A DNA stretch of 64,000 nt, taken from the NCBI GenBank assembly GCA_964519385.1, contig CAZFLR010000009.1, forward strand, positions 1-64,000, in the 5' to 3' direction. Origin of the DNA: SVFI01 sp964519385 (GTDB lineage Bacteria; Bacillota; Clostridia; Lachnospirales; Lachnospiraceae). Shown piece after piece: positions 8,641-14,793 of the stretch. The translations under genes were made by a program, and so were the position numbers. Under the pieces are notes generated by a model, which was not told where the DNA came from, made no database searches, and saw only the letters and a list, made by a program, of their open reading frames with translations. Position 1 is the stretch's first letter; every line of letters begins with the position of its first letter.

Positions 8641-9042
8641 TTATTTTTTCTCCTTCTTTAACTGCTCTTTATATTGTCTAATAACTTCATGTGTAATCAT
8701 TTCAACATTCGCATGTGCTTGCATGTAACAATCAATTTTTTCTAATTTGTTACAATCTGTTTCAAAAGCATACCCACAACTACAATCATATTCCGATCTC
8801 GACCACTCTTCCCATCGAATAATGCTATCAATTTCTCTAACAAGAGCATCGAAACCATAGATTACTTCTTCGTCTTTGTTAAACGGCTTGTACGAAAATT
8901 TTTTAGGGCTTCTGAGATATTTTTTCACAGCTTTTTCTGTATATTCTTGAACTCGAATATTCTGAAAAATATTAAACATTTCAACCTTTTGTTTGTTGTG
9001 GTTATAATTCAAAACATAAAATTCAAATTTCGTATTTATCAA
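8641..9042 (-). CDS. Hypothetical phage-like protein
   Basis: A 133-residue protein, basic at the ends, with CSCG and C-rich patches near 85-100. The start is uncertain. The open frame begins at a TTG directly behind GAAAGGAG with no spacer, and no ATG follows until residue 22, so the true start may be an unusual codon a few positions downstream. The stop abuts the next gene. No family recognised. Confidence 0.5.
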   Translation of the reverse strand: MINTKFEFYVLNYNHNKQKVEMFNIFQNIRVQEYTEKAVKKYLRSPKKFSYKPFNKDEEVIYGFDALVREIDSIIRWEEWSRSEYDCSCGYAFETDCNKLEKIDCYMQAHANVEMITHEVIRQYKEQLKKEKK

Positions 9043-9053
9043 CTCCTTTCATA

Positions 9054-9257
9054 CTACTTACTCATAGTGTAACAATACGTTCCATCAATACCTTCTCTGC
9101 TCAAATTCAAATTCATATTGTTACAACTATTTTTATGAAACCAAAAATCAAGCATTTTAATTTCTGCATTTTGCTGTGCACTTTCATCGTCAGAAATCTT
9201 TCTAAAATCCGTTTTGCATTCCATCCCAATCGGTATTACATTCCTTATACGCTTCAT
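9054..9257 (-). CDS. Small hypothetical phage-like protein
   Basis: A 67-residue protein that overlaps the end of the preceding gene by 56 bases. A shorter start at 9224 would reduce the overlap to 23 bases, but its AAGGA site is about 14 bases away, so the start is undecided. No motif recognised. Moderate doubt that the first third is translated. Confidence 0.4.
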   Translation of the reverse strand: MKRIRNVIPIGMECKTDFRKISDDESAQQNAEIKMLDFWFHKNSCNNMNLNLSREGIDGTYCYTMSK

Positions 9258-9480
9258 TCTTCACTTTTCTTATTGCATCTTTGACAATATTTAATGATAA
9301 GATATCTTTTCTGTATTCTTTGTTTCTTCTTCTCAATTCTCTTAATTCTGATTCTTGCGAAAATACTTTTTGTTCTAATTCATACACGTATTTGTTTATT
9401 GCTCTATTCTGTAATTTTTCGTCTTGTATATTTACAATTTTTTCCCATCTTTCAGATGTTGGAATTACATCAAATGCCAT
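9202..9480 (-). CDS. Coiled-coil hypothetical phage-like protein
   Basis: A 92-residue protein starting MAFDVIPTSERWEK. The ATG at 9480 is preceded by GAAAGGA; the longer reading to 9525 has no site. The centre is a continuous charged helix (residues about 20-75) likely to form a coiled coil. Its 3' end overlaps the next gene. Function unknown. Confidence 0.5.
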   Translation of the reverse strand: MAFDVIPTSERWEKIVNIQDEKLQNRAINKYVYELEQKVFSQESELRELRRRNKEYRKDILSLNIVKDAIRKVKNEAYKECNTDWDGMQNGF

Positions 9481-9528
9481 ATAATAATCATCCTTTCTAC
9501 TAAAAATTTTGCCTATGAAATGCAAGAT

Positions 9529-10005
9529 TTATGGCTGAATCCTAATAATGTCTTTTTCGCATTTATCAGCATATCTAACACAATTAGCAGTTCCACTTTT
9601 AGAACCATCCCATACAGCAATGACTTTATCTGCTAAGTCAACCATATATTCATTTCTCTTTTGCATAAGATAAGGTTTGTATTCCTCATCTGAAACAAGT
9701 TTTACTGTATCTGCTTTAGATAAAATATCATTGTATAAGTCAATGCTTTCTTTAATCCATTTACATGAATGATTTCTACATGGAATCGCACAATGAAGTC
9801 TTATATTATATCCTTCTCTTTTTAGTTCTAAAACTGCTAATGCAAATACTGTATCTACACCAAGAGCCATACCCGTTATTGCTTCATCACAATTATTTTC
9901 TATAAGCAATCGTTTAAAGTTTTCTTTCAATTCAGTCCATTGCTTGTTATAAATGTCGTATCCATATAATTTATTTGGTCTATGACCTGTTACACAAATC
10001 CTCAT
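9529..10005 (-). CDS. YpsA/DUF1273-like SLOG-superfamily protein
   Basis: A 158-residue Rossmann-like protein of the DUF1273/YpsA group in the SLOG superfamily, whose members bind nucleotides or nucleotide-derived signals. Diagnostic segments are the N-terminal strand and loop VTGHRPNKLYG (5-15), GMALGVD (45-51), and the C-terminal DLADKVIAVWDGSKSGTAN (123-141), which lines the ligand pocket in relatives. Such genes are frequent in phages and mobile elements. It is the second gene of the operon, three bases downstream of the first. The ligand cannot be read from sequence. Confidence 0.8.
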   Translation of the reverse strand: MRICVTGHRPNKLYGYDIYNKQWTELKENFKRLLIENNCDEAITGMALGVDTVFALAVLELKREGYNIRLHCAIPCRNHSCKWIKESIDLYNDILSKADTVKLVSDEEYKPYLMQKRNEYMVDLADKVIAVWDGSKSGTANCVRYADKCEKDIIRIQP

Positions 10006-10007
10006 TT

Positions 10008-10655
10008 TTATATTTTTCCTTCCAATGCTTTTAATCTTTTACTGTCTTCTTCAATCCTTTTCTTCAACTCTTTAATCTCTACTTCTCTATCTTCTTCTCT
10101 TTTCTTCTCAGCAAGTTCCTCATCATTTAGATAAAACTCATCCTCAAATTCCCAATAATCGTGTTCATCTCCATGCCAAGAATCTCTCTTTATATAGGAA
10201 ATCTTTTGTAATAAGAACTCACAAAACGTAGCATCACATCCGTGTCCACAACACTGCTTGTCTTCTCTATAATCTTCCATATCAGGTGTACATTCACAAT
10301 AGCCATAATCTCTGAAATCGTATGCAAAGGATATGAAATAGTCATAATTTGGCGTTTCATCTTGCCAACCATTTGTTTCTTTTGATAAATACACATAAAC
10401 ATCAATAATTCCAATGTAATCATTTCTACTGTTCTCGATAGAAAATCCATAATCAGGATATTTTTCTAAGTCAGAAATGATTTCAGCATAGTCGGATGGA
10501 TTATTTTTGAAACTTTGATATAGTGATGAGATAATGAATGGAATATCTAACTGGTCGTTTATTAGATCATTGTGGTTATGTTCCTTTGCGTATTTAAGTG
10601 CCTCAATAAAACTCCCTAAAAATTTCTGTAATGTTTTGTTTTCTAATTTTTGCAT
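10008..10655 (-). CDS. Hypothetical protein, first gene of the phage-like operon
   Basis: A 215-residue acidic protein. A central Cys cluster (CECTPD, then CCGHGCDATFC, about 119-146) may bind metal, and the last 40 residues form a charged coiled coil. AAGGAGAG is eight bases before the ATG. It is the promoter-proximal gene, followed after two bases by the SLOG gene, so the two may act together. No family recognised. Confidence 0.6.
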   Translation of the reverse strand: MQKLENKTLQKFLGSFIEALKYAKEHNHNDLINDQLDIPFIISSLYQSFKNNPSDYAEIISDLEKYPDYGFSIENSRNDYIGIIDVYVYLSKETNGWQDETPNYDYFISFAYDFRDYGYCECTPDMEDYREDKQCCGHGCDATFCEFLLQKISYIKRDSWHGDEHDYWEFEDEFYLNDEELAEKKREEDREVEIKELKKRIEEDSKRLKALEGKI

Positions 10656-10707
10656 AATGTTTTCTCTCCTTATCGTTTTTGGATTTATTCGTTTGATTTA
10701 TTGGTTA

Positions 10708-10736
10708 CATATATTACTTCTCTATTTGATTTTGAA
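10708..10736 (-). promoter_or_regulatory. Candidate promoter of the phage-like operon
   Basis: TTCAAA (10736-10731) and TATATG (10713-10708) are separated by 17 bases. Each matches four of six consensus positions. It lies between the terminators and the first gene of the AT-rich operon, where a promoter is expected. In AT-rich DNA such matches occur by chance, so this is tentative. Confidence 0.3.
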
Positions 10737-10746
10737 TTTATTGCAC

Positions 10747-10790
10747 AAAAAAAAAAAAAAAAAAAAAGAACGTGACAAAAATTCACGTTC
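10747..10790 (-). terminator. Rho-independent terminator with a 21-U tract
   Basis: A perfect 8-bp stem (GAACGTGA/TCACGTTC, 10768-10790) with a 7-base loop is followed, on the minus strand, by 21 consecutive T residues (10767-10747). It is the second of two terminators downstream of tsf and directly precedes the phage-like operon. The tract is far longer than a terminator needs. Confidence 0.9.
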
Positions 10791-10802
10791 AAACTCTAAA
10801 AC

Positions 10803-10841
10803 AAAAAAAGAGCAACTACATTAAAATAATATAGTCACTCT
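10803..10841 (-). terminator. Rho-independent terminator
   Basis: On the minus strand AGAGTGACTATAT pairs with ATGTAGTTGCTCT through a 13-bp stem that includes G-U pairs, followed by seven T residues. It is the first terminator met by transcripts coming from tsf, 260 bases past the stop codon. The G-U pairs mean the fold favours this strand. Confidence 0.8.
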
Positions 10842-11100
10842 CTTTATAATCATATAATACGTGTGTAAATTGATACTGAAGAATTAGTTTTAATTTTGCG
10901 TAAACTTCGCAGAAGATAATTGAAATTATTTTTACTCAATTTTCTACGCAAATTCTACTCAAAATCCTACGAAAAGTTACGATAGTTTATGATAAGTTAT
11001 GACACTTTACTCAACTACAATCTTTCAAGTAAAAACACTGATAAAACGCAGTATTTACAAGGGTTTTCGTACATTATAATCTAATTCTTCACAGAAGTAA
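10842..11100 (-). other. Gene-free junction between tsf and the phage-like operon
   Basis: No coding frame is supported here. The segment next to tsf (11081-11104) is an imperfect palindrome, CTAATT-CTTC-ACA-GAAG-T-AATTAG, that includes the tsf stop codon but has no T tract. Next come an AT-rich stretch (11030-11080) containing TTTACAAGGGTTTTCGTAC, and a phased repeat array listed separately. Composition changes here from moderate GC on the tsf side to strongly AT-rich. An integration attachment region is a reasonable reading, but no integrase gene lies in the window. Confidence 0.5.
10933..11022. repeat. Helically phased degenerate repeat array
   Basis: Eight, perhaps nine, short units begin with TAC or TAT on the plus strand at 10933, 10945, 10956, 10968, 10978, 10988, 10998, 11008 and 11016. 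Typical units are TACTCAATTTTC, TACGAAAAGT and TATGATAAGT. The steps are 12, 11, 12, 10, 10, 10, 10 and 8 bases, close to one helical turn each, so the same face of DNA is repeated. This suggests a row of protein-binding sites, such as recombinase arm sites or a cooperative repressor. Confidence 0.6.
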
Positions 11101-12189
11101 TTAGCCCTGCATCTGTGCAGCAACCTCTGCAGCGAAATCTTCGTTTTTCTTTTCCATTCCTTCGCCAACTTCAAAACGTACAAAAGTAGCAATCTTTAAT
11201 TCTTTGTTTACAGACTCAAGATATTTAGCTACAGACTGTTTTCCGTCTTCTGCTTTTACATATGTCTGATCAAGAAGGCTGATTTCCTTAACCTGTTTAG
11301 AGATACGACCCTCTACAAGTCCTGCAAAAATCTTGTCGCCTACGATTGAGTTCTTGTTAGCAAGTGATAACTCAACCAGAGCAGCAGCAGCTTCCTTGGA
11401 AAGGAAATTGAACAGGTAGTTCATATTGCTCTTCTTGTCTTCGTAAACAGCGATATCCTCATCACTCCATACCTTTTCATTTACAGCCTGATCAATTAAC
11501 TTCTGTAAAATCGGTTTCGGAAGAGAAGCCGGATCATTTAATGCGCTGTCAACTGTAATCTCTCTTAATTTAGCCATTTCATCTGCTGAGATATCAGCTC
11601 TGCAGATATACTGCGGATTCATGGCTGCAATCTGCATTGCAACATTGGAAAGTGCTTCTTTTTCAGCCTCACCGGATGCGCCCTCACCTGAAACAAGAAC
11701 ACCGATTCTTCCGCCGCCGTGTAAGTAAGAAACAACCACATCTCCGGAAACCTTCTGGAATCTGCGGAAAGATAATTTTTCTCCGATTGTAGCTGTCTTT
11801 TCAACGAGAACATCCTTTAAGCCGTTTTCTGAAAGTAATGCTTCGATATCTTCTCCGTCTTTTCCGCCGTTATAAGCCGATGCTAACGCCTGCTCAGCAA
11901 CCTGTGCAACGAATTCCTGGAATACTTCATTCTTAGCAACGAAGTCCGTCTCAGAGTTAACCTCAACAACAACACCGGATTTGCCGTCTGCTGCAATTGC
12001 AGTTCTTGCAATACCTTCTGCTGCAATTCTTGCTGCTTTTTTCTCAGCCTTAGCTGCGCCGCTTTTTCTTAATACATCAACAGCCGCATCCATATCGCCA
12101 TTTGTTTCTGTAAGAGCTTTTTTACAGTCCATCATACCTGCACCTGTCATTTCTCTTAATTCTTTTACCATAGCTGCTGTAATTGCCAT
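11101..12189 (-). CDS. tsf: Translation elongation factor Ts
   Basis: EF-Ts is the nucleotide-exchange factor of EF-Tu. The start at 12189 (MAITAAMVKELREMTG) has GGAGG eight bases upstream and gives 362 residues. The N-terminal UBA-like domain, TDFVAKN at 81-87 (EF-Tu contact) and the C-terminal EGMEKKNEDFAAEVAAQM are all present. Related proteins are usually 280-310 residues; the excess lies at about residues 221-286, in and next to the coiled-coil protrusion before LVEGRISKQVKEISLLDQ. It follows rpsB by 45 bases. In most relatives pyrH and frr come next, but here the gene is followed by two terminators and phage-like genes. Confidence 0.97.
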   Translation of the reverse strand: MAITAAMVKELREMTGAGMMDCKKALTETNGDMDAAVDVLRKSGAAKAEKKAARIAAEGIARTAIAADGKSGVVVEVNSETDFVAKNEVFQEFVAQVAEQALASAYNGGKDGEDIEALLSENGLKDVLVEKTATIGEKLSFRRFQKVSGDVVVSYLHGGGRIGVLVSGEGASGEAEKEALSNVAMQIAAMNPQYICRADISADEMAKLREITVDSALNDPASLPKPILQKLIDQAVNEKVWSDEDIAVYEDKKSNMNYLFNFLSKEAAAALVELSLANKNSIVGDKIFAGLVEGRISKQVKEISLLDQTYVKAEDGKQSVAKYLESVNKELKIATFVRFEVGEGMEKKNEDFAAEVAAQMQG

Positions 12190-12234
12190 AATATTTTCCT
12201 CCGTCATTCTATTAAACTTGTTTACAAAATCAAA

Positions 12235-12963
12235 TTATTCTGCATCTTCCTCAGTTGCCTCTTCTGCAACTTCTTCTGCGGATCCCTGATTTGCTTCGAT
12301 AACAGCATCTGCCATTTTAGAAACAATAAGTTTTACTGCACGGATTGCATCGTCATTACCAGGAATTACGAAATCAAGTTCTTCCGGATCACAGTTTGTA
12401 TCAGCGATACCTACTAATGTGATTCCCAAAGCATGTGCTTCCTGAATACAGATTCTTTCCTTCTTAGGGTCTACTACAAAAATAGCATCCGGAATATGCT
12501 CCATCTCTTTGATTCCGCCAAGGTTCTTCTCTAATTTTTCCCACTCTTTCTTAAGAGCGATAACTTCTTTCTTAGGAAGTACATCAAATGTACCGTCTTC
12601 TGACATAGCTTCGATAGCTTTTAAGCGTGCAATTCTTGACTGGATTGTCTTGAAGTTTGTAAGCATACCGCCTAACCATCTCTCGTTTACATAGTACATT
12701 CCACAACGCTCTGCCTCTGTCTTAACAGCATCCTGAGCCTGTTTCTTCGTACCAACAAAAAGAATTGTTCCGCCTGCTGCAGCAACTTCTGAAATTGCCT
12801 GATAAGCTTCATCAACTTTACCTACAGATGTCTGTAAGTCGATAATGTGAATACCATTTCTCTCTGTGTAGATGTATGGAGCCATCTTAGGGTTCCATCT
12901 TCTTGTCTGATGTCCGAAATGAACACCTGCTTCTAATAACTGTTTCATTGAAATAACGCTCAT
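12235..12963 (-). CDS. rpsB: 30S ribosomal protein S2
   Basis: S2 is needed for assembly of the small ribosomal subunit and S1 docking. The start at 12963 (MSVISMKQLLEAGVHFGHQT) carries GGAGG and gives 242 residues; the longer open frame to 13056 is the untranslated leader. The signatures GVHFGHQTRRWNPKM and FVVDPKKE and the acidic C-terminal tail (EEVAEEATEEDAE) are typical. It is the first gene of an rpsB-tsf transcript with its own promoter. Confidence 0.98.
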   Translation of the reverse strand: MSVISMKQLLEAGVHFGHQTRRWNPKMAPYIYTERNGIHIIDLQTSVGKVDEAYQAISEVAAAGGTILFVGTKKQAQDAVKTEAERCGMYYVNERWLGGMLTNFKTIQSRIARLKAIEAMSEDGTFDVLPKKEVIALKKEWEKLEKNLGGIKEMEHIPDAIFVVDPKKERICIQEAHALGITLVGIADTNCDPEELDFVIPGNDDAIRAVKLIVSKMADAVIEANQGSAEEVAEEATEEDAE

Positions 12964-13075
12964 GTCTTTACCTCCGTTTGGTTCATATTTTCTTCCGTAT
13001 GCATCATCTTCCCGTACCACCTCCGCGTTAAAGAAGCACCGGCCGGAAATCCGCATACGTGTTTCATTGTTACCT

Positions 13076-13098
13076 GTTGCCGGTTCACAGACCGCAAC
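13076..13098 (-). promoter_or_regulatory. 5'-terminal hairpin of the rpsB leader
   Basis: On the minus strand GTTGC-GGT pairs with ACC-g-GCAAC around a 6-base loop. The predicted transcription start (about 13098) falls on the first base of this hairpin. The leader would be about 135 bases, long enough for regulation by S2, which is known in other bacteria. The fold is seen; a regulatory role is inferred. Confidence 0.45.
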
Positions 13099-13104
13099 GG
13101 TGTG

Positions 13105-13133
13105 ATTTTAACATAAAAAAGCCCTCGTTTCAA
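13105..13133 (-). promoter_or_regulatory. Sigma-A-type promoter of rpsB-tsf
   Basis: TTGAAA (13133-13128) and TAAAAT (13110-13105) are separated by exactly 17 bases; both hexamers match five of six consensus positions. The -35 box lies in the loop and 3' arm of the terminator hairpin of the upstream operon, so the two signals share the same bases. Confidence 0.75.
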
Positions 13134-13139
13134 GGGCTT
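13115..13139 (-). terminator. Terminator of the fla/che operon
   Basis: A 7-bp stem AAGCCCT/AGGGCTT (read on the minus strand with loop TGAAACG) is followed by a short T run. It lies 22 bases past the stop of the last fla/che gene. The T run is only six bases, so readthrough into rpsB is likely. Confidence 0.75.
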
Positions 13140-13160
13140 TTGGTATTTTTATCGATTTTT

Positions 13161-13670
13161 TTATTCTCCCCGCGTTGTGATGATTTCTGCAATTTCTTTT
13201 TCACTCGCGTCAACCGGCAACGTATGCCTTCCGGTGCAGATTTTCTTATCGTAGCCGTTACTGCATAAAAATTTGTCGTATGCCGAAGCATCTTCAATCA
13301 GGCCTGCATCCTTCAGTTTTCTTGCAACCGCCTGTGATCCCTCTCCTCCGTACACAGTAATCTGCACGGTTTCTGCAGTCGGTTCTTCGTCCTCCGTCTG
13401 TTCTTCCTGTACAGGTTCCTGCTCCGGTTTTTGCTCCGCACTGTTTCCAGATATGGTATCTAAGCCGGTCGTTTCCTCCGTCTCATTTTCGGAAACGGTT
13501 TCTGCAAGCACCGTGGTTTCATATTTTTCTTCCATGCCAAGTACTTTGGCTCTCTCTATGATTTCTGCGTCCGACAGCTTCTCGGTTCTCCCGTTTATTG
13601 TCACTCCCATCAGAACAGCCGTGACCAGAATTCCTATCCCGAGACCTCGCATATAATATCTCAATTTCAT
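13161..13670 (-). CDS. Membrane-anchored MltG/YceG-like small protein
   Basis: A 169-residue protein: a signal-anchor (residues 6-26), an acidic Glu/Thr-rich linker (50-100), and a C-terminal LysM-like segment of the type found in MltG/YceG (ITVYGGEGSQAVARKLKDAG, then LIEDASAYDKFLCSNGYD). The lytic transglycosylase catalytic domain is absent, so it cannot cut peptidoglycan the way MltG does; cell-wall binding is a reasonable inference. It is the last gene of the fla/che operon, three bases after the SwrB-like gene. Similar small proteins occur in other Lachnospiraceae. Confidence 0.65.
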   Translation of the reverse strand: MKLRYYMRGLGIGILVTAVLMGVTINGRTEKLSDAEIIERAKVLGMEEKYETTVLAETVSENETEETTGLDTISGNSAEQKPEQEPVQEEQTEDEEPTAETVQITVYGGEGSQAVARKLKDAGLIEDASAYDKFLCSNGYDKKICTGRHTLPVDASEKEIAEIITTRGE

Positions 13671-13672
13671 CT

Positions 13673-14413
13673 TTACATCCCCTTAAACAGGTCAATTACC
13701 AGCTTTACCTCACCGACACCCAGTCCGAGTTCCCTGGCGATTGCCACATTGCTCTTTCCTTCCCGGTGGAGGCTCAGTATCCTTTCATTGTTATTTTCTG
13801 CCGATTCCTGCGCCGCATCAAACTGGAGCGAAATGGCGGCCGGTGCTGCCTTTTCCTTTTCTTTTGTCTTTGTCTTTGGCTTTTCCGGCTTCTTCGCAGG
13901 CTGCTTCTTCAGCTTTTCAATACCGGAAATATCCATCGGTTTGAATGCCTCATCCAATGCCTGCGCAGCCTGTGTGACCTCTTTTTTCACAAGGTCTGCC
14001 TCCTGTACGGCTTCATTGGCCTCCTTTACCACCTTCGTAACCTCCGTTGCCGCTTCCTTTATGTTTTGATGCTTGTCATTGAGCATATCATAAAGAAACA
14101 GTACCTCTTCATGACTCTTGTGAATGTCCGTCAGTACCGTTTCCGCATATTCTGATATTGCCGTCAGTTTTTCGTTGGAAATCCGCTCAAGTGCCCTCTC
14201 CGTCCGTTCCATGGAATAGGAAACCGTTTCCTCCACAGTGTCCTCCACTTTGGAACGTACATCTCTAAGCTCTGCCTTGAGCATTTCCTGAACCTGCTCC
14301 TGTGTGAGCTGCTTATCCACTTCTTCCATTTCACTTCTGGTTTCCGGCACAACAAAACTGCCGATAAAAATAATCGCTCCGAGAACCAGCAATATTATCT
14401 CAAGTGTCGTCAT
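13673..14413 (-). CDS. SwrB-like membrane-anchored coiled-coil protein
   Basis: A 246-residue protein with an N-terminal membrane helix (residues 4-22), a long coiled coil (30-160), a Lys/Pro-rich linker (170-195) and a C-terminal helix-turn-helix-like segment (NNERILSLHREGKSN, then VAIARELGLGVGEVKLVID). The position after sigD near the end of the operon and the architecture match SwrB of B. subtilis, which activates the flagellar export apparatus. Sequence identity is not obvious by eye, so I give no symbol. Confidence 0.65.
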   Translation of the reverse strand: MTTLEIILLVLGAIIFIGSFVVPETRSEMEEVDKQLTQEQVQEMLKAELRDVRSKVEDTVEETVSYSMERTERALERISNEKLTAISEYAETVLTDIHKSHEEVLFLYDMLNDKHQNIKEAATEVTKVVKEANEAVQEADLVKKEVTQAAQALDEAFKPMDISGIEKLKKQPAKKPEKPKTKTKEKEKAAPAAISLQFDAAQESAENNNERILSLHREGKSNVAIARELGLGVGEVKLVIDLFKGM

Positions 14414-14455
14414 TTTTATTCCTCTCCGTGTCTGTCCTTTAAATTATCCCGTCTC

Positions 14456-14776
14456 TTAAATAGAGCAGTCAAAGCCGGGAGCTTCTTTTTTAATCACTTT
14501 TCCGTCAGGCGAAAAGGTGGATGACTGTCTGCGGTTTTTCCCGCCGTCACCGTGATATTCATTCTTTCCTTTTTCCTTTGCATCCTGTCTGCGCCGGTAG
14601 GTATCTGTCTCGTCTGACTGTCGCACCTGCGTCAATTTCTTCTCTACTGTTTTTTGCATTGTGTTCTGAAAGACAGCCTGATCCGTCACCGGCTTCATGT
14701 CTTCGTTCTGTTTTATCTGCGTAAAATCCTGCGTCCTTGTAAGAACACCGTTTAACTGCATCGGTCCGATTGCCAT
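14456..14776 (-). CDS. Conserved hypothetical protein of clostridial fla operons
   Basis: A 106-residue, hydrophilic protein, probably unstructured after residue 45. The N-terminus (MAIGPMQLNGVLTRTQD) is the conserved-looking part. The ATG at 14776 has AAGGAG nine bases upstream; a GTG two codons earlier is too close to that site. It lies between the DUF342 gene and the SwrB-like gene. Function unknown; a flagellar accessory role follows only from position. Confidence 0.6.
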   Translation of the reverse strand: MAIGPMQLNGVLTRTQDFTQIKQNEDMKPVTDQAVFQNTMQKTVEKKLTQVRQSDETDTYRRRQDAKEKGKNEYHGDGGKNRRQSSTFSPDGKVIKKEAPGFDCSI

Positions 14777-14793
14777 ACGCACACTCTCCTTCT

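Noticed and set aside
10534..10824. Plus-strand frame ending in poly-Lys
   Set aside because: It is produced by the 21-A tract of a terminator and overlaps the first gene of the phage-like operon on the other strand.
13056..13090. T-box-like GGTGG signal in the rpsB leader
   Set aside because: Minus-strand GGAGGTGGTACGGG resembles part of a T-box, but the T-box consensus, specifier loop and antiterminator are absent, and rpsB is not a usual T-box target.
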